This document shows positions 18,099-25,957 of a DNA stretch of 64,000 nt, piece by piece. The stretch's first letter is position 1; each line of letters starts with the position of its first letter. Both the position numbers and the translations under genes were made by a program. The notes beneath the pieces are model-generated. The model was not told the DNA's origin. It saw only the letters and a program-made list of their open reading frames with translations, and ran no database searches. The stretch lies in the NCBI GenBank assembly GCA_902768125.1, contig CACXKA010000008.1:1-64000 (forward strand), given 5' to 3'. The stretch is from an uncultured Bacteroidales bacterium. GTDB lineage: Bacteria; Bacteroidota; Bacteroidia; Bacteroidales; Bacteroidaceae.

Positions 18099-19520
18099 TT
18101 ATTCATAGTGTCCCGTGTGCAACATTGCCACTTCCTGCTCAGTGAGGAAACGCCAGTCGCCACGCTTGATACCCTTCTTAGTGAGACCTGCGAACATCAC
18201 GCGGTCGAGCTTGCAAACTCGGTAACCGAGGCTCTCGAAGATACGACGCACGATGCGGTTCTTACCAGAGTGAATCTCGATGCCCACCTGCTTGCGGTCA
18301 GTCTCAGAAGCATAGCTGATAGCATCAGCTTTGATGTCACCATCCTCGAGTGTGATACCCTCTGCAATCTGCTTCATGTCGGCAGCGGTGAGGTTCTTAT
18401 CGAGGTGAACATGATAAATCTTCTTCTTGAGGAACTTAGGATGCGTGAGCTTAGAAGCCAAGTCACCATCGTTGGTGAAGAGGAGCACACCCGTCGTGTT
18501 GCGGTCGAGACGACCTACAGGATAGATACGTTCACGGCAGCAGTTCTTCACGAGATCCATCACAGTCTTGCGCTGCTGTGGGTCATCGGAAGTAGTCACA
18601 TAATCCTTTGGCTTGTTGAGGATGACATACACCTTCTTCTCGATGCTGACAAGCTGATCGTGGAAGTGCACTTCGTCAGTACGCTGCACCTTAGTACCCA
18701 ACTCGGTCACCACCTGTCCATTGACTGAAACAACGCCTGCCTGAATGAACTGATCAGCCTCACGACGAGAGCATACACCTGCATTTGCCAAGAACTTGTT
18801 CAAGCGGATTGGTGCATCTGGATCCTCCAAATACTCCTTGTACTCAATCTGCTTCTTCATGCTATACTTCGCATTCGGATTGTAGTCGGAAGAGTGAGGA
18901 CGATAACCGCCACGGCCACCCTGCTGATAGCCGCCACGACCACCTTGCTGGTAACCGCCACGATTGTTGTAGCCACCACGACCACCCTGCTGATAGCCGC
19001 CACGATTGTAACCGCCACGCTGCTGATAGCCGCCACGCTGCTGGTAACCACCACGCTGCTGGTAACCACCCTGACGAGGCTGGAAGCCACCTTGCTGTTC
19101 GAAGTTACCCTCCTCTTCGCCATTATTCTGCTGATAGCCACGATTGTAACCACCACGCTGCTGGTAACCACCGCCACGCTGCTGATAGCCGCCACGATTG
19201 TAACCACCATTATTATAGGAACGCTGCTGATAGCCACCCTGACGAGGCTGGAAGCCACCCTCTTCTGAAGAAGATGATGAACCACCAAAACCTGATGGAC
19301 GGAAACCACGCTCGTTCTGTACACCATTTGAACTGTAAGCCGCACGTTCGTTACGATTGAAACGAGGACGCTGCGGACGATCGCCACGATTGAACTGTGG
19401 ACGACCACCATAATTGCTTTCACGGTTGTAGGATGGACGGAAACCCTCACGGTCACCACCATTCTCTGACTTTTCTTCTGATGCAGGAGCACTACCCTGC
19501 CATTCTTCTAATTCAGACAT
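18099..19520 (-). CDS. RsuA/RluB-family pseudouridine synthase with RGG/GGYQQR-rich N-terminal tail
   Basis: 473 residues, about twice the usual length. Residues 1-235 are a disordered Gly/Gln/Arg/Tyr-rich tail with many GGYQQRG and GGRGGY units, especially 88-206. The enzyme follows: an S4 RNA-binding domain (about 236-290, LNKFLANAGVCSRREAD) and a catalytic domain with GRLDRNTTG, where Asp 339 should be the catalytic residue. It then has the LTHPKF and RIFESLGY motifs. It likely modifies a 23S rRNA uridine, as RluB does. The tail resembles RGG/FG-type RNA-binding regions and may promote RNA binding or condensation. Gly-rich tails occur in other Bacteroidetes homologues. Confidence 0.9.
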   Translation of the reverse strand: MSELEEWQGSAPASEEKSENGGDREGFRPSYNRESNYGGRPQFNRGDRPQRPRFNRNERAAYSSNGVQNERGFRPSGFGGSSSSSEEGGFQPRQGGYQQRSYNNGGYNRGGYQQRGGGYQQRGGYNRGYQQNNGEEEGNFEQQGGFQPRQGGYQQRGGYQQRGGYQQRGGYNRGGYQQGGRGGYNNRGGYQQGGRGGYQQGGRGGYRPHSSDYNPNAKYSMKKQIEYKEYLEDPDAPIRLNKFLANAGVCSRREADQFIQAGVVSVNGQVVTELGTKVQRTDEVHFHDQLVSIEKKVYVILNKPKDYVTTSDDPQQRKTVMDLVKNCCRERIYPVGRLDRNTTGVLLFTNDGDLASKLTHPKFLKKKIYHVHLDKNLTAADMKQIAEGITLEDGDIKADAISYASETDRKQVGIEIHSGKNRIVRRIFESLGYRVCKLDRVMFAGLTKKGIKRGDWRFLTEQEVAMLHTGHYE

Positions 19521-19598
19521 GATTTAATTGACAATTTAAACGATTTAGTACTTACTATTTATTTTGCGATTGTATATATAGGTCTAAACAATCTTTTT

Positions 19599-20945
19599 TT
19601 ACATTCCAGTATAGCTGTGTGGTGTGATGGCTCTCAGTTCCTCCTTCACACTTTCAGAAACCTCCAAACCATCAATGAAGCCCTTGATGCTTTCTGCCGT
19701 AATGGCTGCATTCGTGCGAGTCAACGCCTTCAATGCTTCGTAAGGATGTGGATAGGCTTCACGACGGAGAATCGTCTGAATACCCTCTGCACACACTGCC
19801 CAGCAGTTGTCGAGGTCGCGGTTGATGGCATCCTGATTGAGCAGAAGTTTGCGTAAACCCTTCAACGTGGATTGGATGGAGATCACCATATGACCCATAG
19901 GAACACCTACATTGCGAAGCACAGTTGAGTCGGTCAGGTCTCGTTGCAGACGGCTCACAGGCAGTTTCTGGCTGAGGAAAGCAAGGATAGCATTCGCCAT
20001 ACCGAGATTGCCTTCAGAGTTCTCAAAGTCAATTGGGTTCACCTTGTGAGGCATAGCCGAAGAACCCACCTCACCAGCCTTAATCTTCTGCTTGAAATAT
20101 TCCATCGACACATACATCCAGAAATCTCTGTCGAGGTCAATGATGATGGTGTTGATGCGCTTCATGGCATCGAAGATAGCACCCATGTTGTCATAGTTGC
20201 TAATCTGTGTGGTCCATTGCTCACGCTCCAAACCGAGTTTCTCGCTCACGAACTTGTTGCCAAAAGCTTTCCAGTCATATTCAGGATAAGCGATGTGGTG
20301 TGCATTGTAGTTACCTGTCGCACCACCAAACTTAGCTGTAATCTTACAAGCCTTCAGCTGGTTCAGTTGCTCTGTGAGACGATACACATACACCATCACC
20401 TCCTTACCCAAACGAGTGGGAGAAGCAGGCTGTCCGTGTGTCTTTGCCAACATGGGGATGTCCTTCCACTCGTCGGCATATTCCTGCAACTGCGCAATCA
20501 ACTCCTCCACTTGTGGATAGTACACCTCGTTGAGGGCATCCTTGATGGAGAGTGGCACAGACGTATTGTTGATATCCTGGCTGGTCAAGCCAAAATGAAT
20601 GAATTCCTTGTAATCTTCGAAGTTGCCAATCTTGTCCAACTCCTCCTTGATGAAATACTCCACCGCTTTCACATCGTGGTTGGTCACCTTCTCGATGTCC
20701 TTCACACGCTGGGCATCAGCCTCAGAGAAATTGCGGTAGATGTCACGAAGACGCTCGAAGAGATTCTTGTCGAAACTCTTCAGCTGAGGAAGTGGCAACT
20801 CGCACAACGTGATGAAATATTCAATCTCAACACGTACACGATACTTAATAAGTGCATATTCTGAAAAATACGAAGCCAAGTCCTGAGTCTTGCTTCTGTA
20901 GCGGCCATCAATAGGCGAGACAGCCGTCAATGCATTCAGTTCCAT
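19599..20945 (-). CDS. purB: Adenylosuccinate lyase
   Basis: 448 residues. The fumarase/aspartase superfamily signature SSAMPHKVNP (near 287-296) holds the catalytic serine. TSQDINNTS and KTHGQPASPT are further conserved active-site regions. The enzyme cleaves SAICAR and adenylosuccinate in purine synthesis. It is the first gene of the purB - pseudouridine synthase - asnS cluster. A TACCTTTG box lies at 21054-21061 on the minus strand, about 110 bases upstream; the -33 match is weak. Confidence 0.97.
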   Translation of the reverse strand: MELNALTAVSPIDGRYRSKTQDLASYFSEYALIKYRVRVEIEYFITLCELPLPQLKSFDKNLFERLRDIYRNFSEADAQRVKDIEKVTNHDVKAVEYFIKEELDKIGNFEDYKEFIHFGLTSQDINNTSVPLSIKDALNEVYYPQVEELIAQLQEYADEWKDIPMLAKTHGQPASPTRLGKEVMVYVYRLTEQLNQLKACKITAKFGGATGNYNAHHIAYPEYDWKAFGNKFVSEKLGLEREQWTTQISNYDNMGAIFDAMKRINTIIIDLDRDFWMYVSMEYFKQKIKAGEVGSSAMPHKVNPIDFENSEGNLGMANAILAFLSQKLPVSRLQRDLTDSTVLRNVGVPMGHMVISIQSTLKGLRKLLLNQDAINRDLDNCWAVCAEGIQTILRREAYPHPYEALKALTRTNAAITAESIKGFIDGLEVSESVKEELRAITPHSYTGM

Positions 20946-21065
20946 ATCTTTCTTGCTTTCTACTATTTATTTTATTGTGCGTCACCTAGACGCTAATCCC
21001 AATCTTCTGTTATCTGATAAAATCTATTGAATAGTTTGTTGCTTTTACAAGTGCAAAGGTACGGG

Positions 21066-21102
21066 TTTTAAATGATAAATGATAAATGATAAATGATAAA
21101 TT
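21066..21102. repeat. Short tandem repeat AAATGATA, about 4 copies
   Basis: The 8-base unit AAATGATA is repeated about four times head to tail between the DUF-type membrane gene and purB. It sits over the expected -33 region of the purB promoter box, so copy-number change could alter purB expression. This is inference. Confidence 0.7.
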
Positions 21103-21130
21103 TGCCGCCGCACCTCTTATTTTTGTATTT

Positions 21131-21532
21131 TTAACCCTTTTCGACCGCTGAAATGCGAAAAACAGTATACACTTCCACCACCACAAAGAACACAAATGGG
21201 ATGAGCCAAGAGGTTTTACCCAGATACATCCCTGCATAGAATCCAACGGGCAACCACATCATCACCGTAGCCAAAATCAACGCGACGACCCCAAACACAC
21301 GTTGATGATACAAACGACGCATCGTGAGTTCGCGCGGATCAGTCGTAGGATATTTGAGATAAAAAGGTGTCTGCAAGAACCTGCCGAAGACCAAAGCCAC
21401 AGTACCCACAGCCAATCCCACAGCAGCGAACGAACGAGTTCCCTCCTGAGGAAGTGCCCAGAGAGCCACAGCCAGAACCACCAGCGTCAAGCCCACCACC
21501 TCAATGATGCCCAAGATTTTTGCTTTATTCAT
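21131..21532 (-). CDS. Small membrane protein of unknown function
   Basis: 133 residues from ATG 21532, which overlaps the stop of the upstream ftsB-like gene by 8 bases; the open frame begins 10 codons earlier. Four hydrophobic segments (about 8-28, 36-55, 83-103 and 110-126) suggest an integral inner-membrane protein. I recognise no family. Translational coupling to the FtsB/DivIC gene hints at an envelope or division-linked role but proves nothing. Confidence 0.7.
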   Translation of the reverse strand: MNKAKILGIIEVVGLTLVVLAVALWALPQEGTRSFAAVGLAVGTVALVFGRFLQTPFYLKYPTTDPRELTMRRLYHQRVFGVVALILATVMMWLPVGFYAGMYLGKTSWLIPFVFFVVVEVYTVFRISAVEKG

Positions 21533-21824
21533 CTTCTTCCTCCACAATGAAGATGTCCTCATTGTCTGTTTTCATGAAATATCTGCTGCGTGCCACCTCT
21601 TTGATTGCCTCAGGGTCATTCTTCAACGCATGAAGCGTCTGTTTGTCTTGCTCAAATTTGCGGTTATAATCGTCAATCTCCCCTTTCAGTCGAGAGATCT
21701 CCTGCTGCTGACCAATACGGTTCAAAATACTGCTCTCGCCCACGAAGCCAATCGCCACAATAAATACGACCAGAGCAATCACATATTTCAGCTTGAAAAA
21801 CCAATGTTTGATGCTACTTTTCAT
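21525..21824 (-). CDS. FtsB/DivIC-type septum formation initiator
   Basis: 99 residues: a short cytoplasmic start, one transmembrane helix (about 14-30), then a coiled coil (RLKGEIDDYNRKFEQDKQTL), then a region typical of DivIC/FtsB. Bacterial members bridge FtsL and FtsQ in the divisome. Its promoter is a perfect consensus (TTTG 21897-21900, TACCTTTG 21870-21877 on the minus strand). It lies divergent to recF. Confidence 0.85.
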   Translation of the reverse strand: MKSSIKHWFFKLKYVIALVVFIVAIGFVGESSILNRIGQQQEISRLKGEIDDYNRKFEQDKQTLHALKNDPEAIKEVARSRYFMKTDNEDIFIVEEEDE

Positions 21825-21869
21825 AAGGCACTCACTTTATTCAAAAAGATGGAATTACATTTTTCGCCA

Positions 21870-21900
21870 CAAAGGTAATACAAATCAAGCAAAAAACAAA
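21870..21900 (-). promoter_or_regulatory. Promoter of the ftsB-like gene
   Basis: Minus strand TTTG (21897-21900), 19-base spacer, TACCTTTG (21870-21877). Confidence 0.85.
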
Positions 21901-21927
21901 ATAAAATCACTTTTATTTCTTCTTTCT

Positions 21928-21958
21928 TTTGTATTGTGCTCGCTTAATCGTACCGTTG
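21928..21958 (+). promoter_or_regulatory. Degenerate copy of the recF promoter
   Basis: TTTG (21928-21931), 19 bases, TACCGTTG (21951-21958). The spacer is nearly the same as in the recF promoter 88 bases downstream. One change in the -7 box (T to G) should weaken it. Probably a duplicated promoter repeat. Confidence 0.6.
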
Positions 21959-22015
21959 AGCTACGCTCGAAGGAACTCACGCTCGAAAATGCAAGAAAAA
22001 AAATTTTGTTTTTTC

Positions 22016-22046
22016 TTTGTATTTTACTCACTTAATCGTACCTTTG
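22016..22046 (+). promoter_or_regulatory. recF promoter
   Basis: TTTG (22016-22019), 19 bases, TACCTTTG (22039-22046). The recF ATG at 22051 follows only four bases after the box, so the transcript should be leaderless or nearly so. Confidence 0.85.
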
Positions 22047-22050
22047 CCCC

Positions 22051-23157
22051 ATGATTTTGAAAAGGCTGAACATATTAAACTATAGAAACATTGCCACCGC
22101 AGAACTGGACTTCTCTCCCAAAATCAACTGTTTAGTTGGACATAACGGGGAGGGAAAGACCAATGTGTTGGATGCCATTTATTTCCTTTCTCTCACAAAA
22201 AGTATGGCGAATTCCATCGACTCCATGAACATCCGTCACGGAGAGGAGATGATGATGGTGCAAGGTATCTATGACCTGAACGGAACGGAAGAAGAAATAT
22301 CCATCGGCATGAAGCTTCACCAGAAGAAGCACGTGAAGCGTAACAAGAAGGAATACAAGCGGTTGACGGAACACATCGGATTGTTGCCCATCATCATCGC
22401 TTCGCCCAATGACTCCACCATCATTTCTGGCGGCAGTGAAGAACGAAGACGCCTGATGGACATCGTCATTTCACAATACGACCCAGAATACATGACAGCG
22501 TTGACTGCCTACAACAAAGCACTTCAGCAACGTAACGCCCTGCTGAAACTGGAGGAGGAGCCTGATGCTGGTGTCATGAGCATCTATGAGGAAATGATGG
22601 CAGAAGAGGGAGAACGCATCTACCAGAAGCGACAGGATTTTGTCAAAGAGTTCATTCCTGTCTTTCAGCGGTTCTACGAACTGATCTCTGGAGGAAACGA
22701 AAAAGTGTCGCTCAACTATACGAGTCATTGCCAACGAGGTAACCTGCTCGACATCATCCAGCGTGACCGTCCCAAAGACCGCATCTTGGGTTATTCCCTT
22801 CATGGAATCCACAAGGATGATCTGGAGATGACACTTGACGGATATCCCATCAAGCGAGAAGGTTCACAGGGACAGAACAAGACTTACATGCTATCGCTGA
22901 AATTCGCCCAATTCGATTTTCTGAAACGTACAGGCAGCAAAACCACACCCATGCTGTTGCTTGATGACATCTTCGACAAGCTGGACGCCCAACGTGTGGA
23001 ACAAATCGTCAACATTGTTGCCAGCGATGCATTCGGACAGATTTTCATTACCGATACGAACCGTGAGAACCTTGACAAAATTTTGGAGCGCTCACAAGGC
23101 AATTACAAAATCTTCCACGTGGAGGCAGGAGATATCAAGTTAAAAGTTGAGAATTAA
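22051..23157 (+). CDS. recF: DNA replication and repair protein RecF
   Basis: 368 residues, the family length. The SMC-like ATPase has Walker A GHNGEGKTN (about residues 31-39), a signature region near SQGQNKTY, and Walker B MLLLDDIFDKLD near 305. RecF helps RecOR load RecA at single-strand gaps. The next gene, 17 bases on, is a DUF721/DciA-like gene; the recF-DUF721 pair is a known arrangement in several phyla. Confidence 0.95.
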   Translation: MILKRLNILNYRNIATAELDFSPKINCLVGHNGEGKTNVLDAIYFLSLTKSMANSIDSMNIRHGEEMMMVQGIYDLNGTEEEISIGMKLHQKKHVKRNKKEYKRLTEHIGLLPIIIASPNDSTIISGGSEERRRLMDIVISQYDPEYMTALTAYNKALQQRNALLKLEEEPDAGVMSIYEEMMAEEGERIYQKRQDFVKEFIPVFQRFYELISGGNEKVSLNYTSHCQRGNLLDIIQRDRPKDRILGYSLHGIHKDDLEMTLDGYPIKREGSQGQNKTYMLSLKFAQFDFLKRTGSKTTPMLLLDDIFDKLDAQRVEQIVNIVASDAFGQIFITDTNRENLDKILERSQGNYKIFHVEAGDIKLKVEN

Positions 23158-23174
23158 TGGCTTAGAGTTTGACT

Positions 23175-23465
23175 ATGAGAAAAAGCAATACAGAACGAGT
23201 TGACGCTGTCATCCAACAATTCATGCGCATCAACGGGATTGAGACCCCTTACAATCAATTCCGACTCATTCAAGCGTGGCCTGAAGTGATGGGTGCTCAG
23301 ATTCAACGCTACACAGGGGAAATCTTCATCAAGAACCAAACCCTGCACGTCCAAATCACTTCCCCTGCCGTCAAGCAGAATCTCCTCATGCAACACAGAG
23401 CACTCGCCCGCACACTCAACGAACACGTTGGTGCACAAGTCATCGAAGACATCCAGTTCTATTAA
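23175..23465 (+). CDS. DUF721/DciA-like protein
   Basis: 96 residues from ATG 23175 (a TTG two codons earlier is possible). It shows the DUF721 pattern: a helical start, IQAWPEVMG, then a beta section (IFIKNQTLHVQITSPAVKQNL) and an Asn-Glu-His region. DUF721 proteins related to DciA recruit or load the replicative helicase in bacteria that lack DnaC. Its place just after recF fits a replication role. It ends 11 bases from the convergent esterase gene. Confidence 0.85.
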   Translation: MRKSNTERVDAVIQQFMRINGIETPYNQFRLIQAWPEVMGAQIQRYTGEIFIKNQTLHVQITSPAVKQNLLMQHRALARTLNEHVGAQVIEDIQFY

Positions 23466-23476
23466 TTCCGCTCCTT

Positions 23477-25327
23477 TCAGGGCTTCACCACAACCTTACG
23501 CGAATGGATGGTACCATCGTCCATGTGGCGCACTTCGATGTAGGTACCTGCAGTCGGCTGTGTGGTCAGTCGCATGCCACTGAGGGTATAGATCTCCGTC
23601 GATACCGTTGATGGTTGATTGACAGCCTGTTGGGTGATGGAAGTTGGTATGGCGGTTCCACCCATACCCGATGGAGCTTCAGAGTTGATGGTGATGCAAA
23701 GTTTGTCGAGACAAGCCCCGTCTTCACGGCCTCCGATATAGAGCGTGTGCTGACCTGCCTGCAGGTTGCCATGATAGAGTTCCTTCCACGACCACGAAGG
23801 GGTTTGCAGACCGTTGACAAAGTTGTTGGTCAGGGCACCGTCCACACTCACAAAGTAGCTGTCGTCATCCCATGTAGGACACATCACACGCCCATAGATA
23901 TAATACGTTCCAGCTGTCGGTACGATGAAGTGAGCAGCAAGGATGTAGGTGCTGTCGGTAGGAGTGGATTGAGCTGTCTGCGTCACGGTCTCCAGATACT
24001 TTCCCTTCGATGCTGTTGCGTCCTCTCCCAATTGGAAATCTGTTCCCGACACCTCGGTAGGCAGGTCTTCTGCCTCTATCCACACGGCATTGTTGTCGTA
24101 AGGTTCCTCCTCATCTTCCTCGTCAGACACAGGGTCGGTCTTGGTGAACAGACTCAGGTCAATACATCCGCCCATCGTCTCATAGCCCTTCGCATTGAGG
24201 TGCAGCCAGTCGTTCTCGAAGAGGAACTGCGACTGCATGGCTTCGGGGTCTTGTGGATTGCGCACAGCCTCGTCGAAGTCTATCACACCGTCGAGCATCT
24301 TCGTGGTGCGAATCCATTGGTTGATGGTCGAACGTCCCTTCTCGTGGTCGGTCGAGTAGTAGCTGTTTCCCTTGAACGGGGTGACGGTGCCTCCGAAGAC
24401 ATAGATGCCCTTCTCGTGCGCCTCACGGATAATCTGCTTATAGACCTCGATGATGCGCTTGGCCGTCTGCACACCGTTCTGTGCGCCACCCAGGTCGTTG
24501 ACTGCCTCGAAGAGGATAATCCATTTCACACCCTCCTGTCCCAGCAGGTCACGCTGATAGCGGCTCGATGCCGTGGGGCCTAAGCCTCCGCTCAACACAC
24601 AGTTGCCTCCGATACCCATATTGAGCACTCCCACCTGACTGGTCGCCTCGTTCTCTAGCAGACGGCGCGAGAGCACGTCCGCCCAGCGGTTCTGCTGATT
24701 GGTCGTCGAGCCACGTCCGTCGGTGATGGAGTTGCCCAGAATGGCTACAGCACCAGCCTCTTCGGGAGCTTCCACTTCGAGTGCCAGGATGTTGTACCAA
24801 TGATCCGTCTTCGTGGCGTTGCTGAAGTTCGTGGTGTTGCCCGACTTCAGATACGATGTCGTGCGCGAGCCGGGATGTCCGCTCACGCTGGTCGATGAAG
24901 CCGAACCGTAGTGGATGGTGATGGCCACATTCTCGCGCAGCCCGATGGGGAAGTCCACAGGGTCAGACACCGCCTTACCCTTTGCAGGCATGGTCACACC
25001 CGCCTGTCCGTCAAAAGTCAGGCTCACGGTTGTGCTTTCGTCAATCTCGCTGCTGCTACCCGCCGACTTGGCAATCGCCAGTTCCACAGCCTTGATTTGG
25101 GTGCTACCCGTACTGAACTCGTTGGTCAGTTTCAGTCGCACGCGCTCACCACCGATAGACACCTGCACAATCTGGCGCAGCGAATTGTTGCCCAGTCCCG
25201 GCGAAGGCGGATTGTTGTTGTTCTCAACCAATTGTGGGGCAGTACCCCAAGTGCCCACCCAGTGACTCTGAGCAAATGCCACACCACCAGCCAGCAAGCA
25301 CGCAAACACCAATGCTATTTTCTTCAT
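23477..25327 (-). CDS. Secreted SGNH/GDSL esterase with carbohydrate-binding-like domain
   Basis: 616 residues. The signal peptide ends at AFAQ (residue 20). SGNH blocks are clear: ILGNSITDG (nucleophile Ser), GIGGN, EAVNDLG, and DWLHLNAKG (Asp/His pair). Residues 20-190 form a beta-rich N-terminal part (HWVGTWGTAPQ) typical of this SGNH subgroup. After an acidic linker (near 405-415) comes a beta-sandwich-like module (about 415-550) resembling CBM-type domains. The last 40 residues (EIYTLSGMRL...) resemble a secretion-tail motif. It is likely a polysaccharide deacetylase or esterase acting outside the cell; the exact substrate cannot be told. A TAACTTTG box lies at 25366-25373. Confidence 0.85.
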   Translation of the reverse strand: MKKIALVFACLLAGGVAFAQSHWVGTWGTAPQLVENNNNPPSPGLGNNSLRQIVQVSIGGERVRLKLTNEFSTGSTQIKAVELAIAKSAGSSSEIDESTTVSLTFDGQAGVTMPAKGKAVSDPVDFPIGLRENVAITIHYGSASSTSVSGHPGSRTTSYLKSGNTTNFSNATKTDHWYNILALEVEAPEEAGAVAILGNSITDGRGSTTNQQNRWADVLSRRLLENEATSQVGVLNMGIGGNCVLSGGLGPTASSRYQRDLLGQEGVKWIILFEAVNDLGGAQNGVQTAKRIIEVYKQIIREAHEKGIYVFGGTVTPFKGNSYYSTDHEKGRSTINQWIRTTKMLDGVIDFDEAVRNPQDPEAMQSQFLFENDWLHLNAKGYETMGGCIDLSLFTKTDPVSDEEDEEEPYDNNAVWIEAEDLPTEVSGTDFQLGEDATASKGKYLETVTQTAQSTPTDSTYILAAHFIVPTAGTYYIYGRVMCPTWDDDSYFVSVDGALTNNFVNGLQTPSWSWKELYHGNLQAGQHTLYIGGREDGACLDKLCITINSEAPSGMGGTAIPTSITQQAVNQPSTVSTEIYTLSGMRLTTQPTAGTYIEVRHMDDGTIHSRKVVVKP

Positions 25328-25365
25328 ATACGTTTATTACTTTTAGTTTGTTAGTTTTGATGTTG

Positions 25366-25373
25366 CAAAGTTA
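25366..25373 (-). promoter_or_regulatory. Minus-7 box for the GDSL esterase gene
   Basis: TAACTTTG on the minus strand, about 39 bases before the ATG at 25327. No TTTG at the expected distance. Confidence 0.5.
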
Positions 25374-25439
25374 CGCCGAATTCCCCGTGTCCGCTTTTCC
25401 TCATGTTTCCAATCTTTTCTCTTAGGTTACAAACGCAAA

Positions 25440-25480
25440 GACTCCCACAAAGCCGATGAGCCTTGCGGGTGTCTTTCAAT
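25440..25480 (-). terminator. Terminator after the smalltalk gene
   Basis: On the minus strand, arms AAGACACCCGCAAGGC and GGCTTTGTGGGAGTCTT pair almost fully (few mismatches, short loop), directly after the small gene at 25483-25587. A modest T-rich stretch follows. Confidence 0.65.
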
Positions 25481-25482
25481 TT

Positions 25483-25587
25483 TCAAAGGAGTCTCATGCA
25501 ACTGGTGGTTCCCAATGCGGTCAGGAATGCTGTGAGCGCAGCTACTACAATCTTCACCGCCAACTCAATCCATCTTTTCTTTTCCAT
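25483..25587 (-). CDS. Orphan smalltalk protein (34 residues)
   Basis: An ATG at 25587 opens a 34-codon frame: MEKKRWIELAVKIV, then VAALTAFLTALGTTSCMRLL, then TGA. A charged N-terminus, an amphipathic hydrophobic segment and a terminal GTTSCM motif are the hallmarks of the Bacteroidales smalltalk protein family, which has no known function. These genes usually sit between an HU-like DNA-binding protein gene and an N-acetylmuramoyl-L-alanine amidase gene. Here the amidase is absent and only the tail of an HU-like gene remains upstream (25762-25870). A terminator-like hairpin follows the stop. Confidence 0.8.
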   Translation of the reverse strand: MEKKRWIELAVKIVVAALTAFLTALGTTSCMRLL

Positions 25588-25761
25588 GAATTCTTTTTGT
25601 TTATCAAGTTTTATTTTATCAAGAATTTGAGAATTTGAGAATTTCTCAGCTCGTCGTAACCAATTTGTGTTTCGAACACGGATGACTCAGATAGAACGGA
25701 TTAAAAAATTCTCTCATTCTCTAATTCTTGACCTTAAAACTATCAACTGTCAACTAGTTTT

Positions 25762-25870
25762 GACCCATGCCTCCTCCTTCATCGCCACCGTTGTCACCAC
25801 CGGTGTTAGTGCCTGAGCCACCTTGGTTCTCGCCAGAGCCATTCGTTGGGTTCGTGGTTCCGTTGTTCCC
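25762..25870 (-). pseudogene. Tail of an HU-like DNA-binding protein gene
   Basis: The minus strand encodes about 36 residues ending at a TAG: NNGTTNPTNGSGENQGGS, then GTNTGGDNGGDEGGGMGQN. Gly/Asp/Asn-rich tails of this kind end the HU-related DNA-binding proteins that precede smalltalk genes. An in-frame TAG lies a few codons upstream, and no HU fold precedes it, so only the tail survives, apparently after a deletion. The position upstream of the smalltalk gene, on the same strand, matches the usual cassette order. The identification rests on composition plus context. Confidence 0.6.
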
Positions 25871-25932
25871 TATTTTTATCTAAAGCAAATCCATTTTTTG
25901 GGGGCGAAACGACCTATAAAGGTACAAAAAAT

Positions 25933-25957
25933 CCTCACTTAATCATCATAAGTGAGG
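25933..25957. terminator. Bidirectional terminator-like hairpin
   Basis: Perfect 9-base stem CCTCACTTA / TAAGTGAGG with a 7-base loop. A-rich on one side and T-rich on the other, so it could work in either direction (six Ts on the minus strand). Confidence 0.65.

Noticed and set aside
19944-20864. 306-codon rightward frame opposite purB
   Set aside because: Shadow frame; purB signature lies on the other strand.
23615-24583. 322-codon rightward frame opposite the GDSL esterase
   Set aside because: Shadow frame without motif; the leftward protein has all SGNH blocks.
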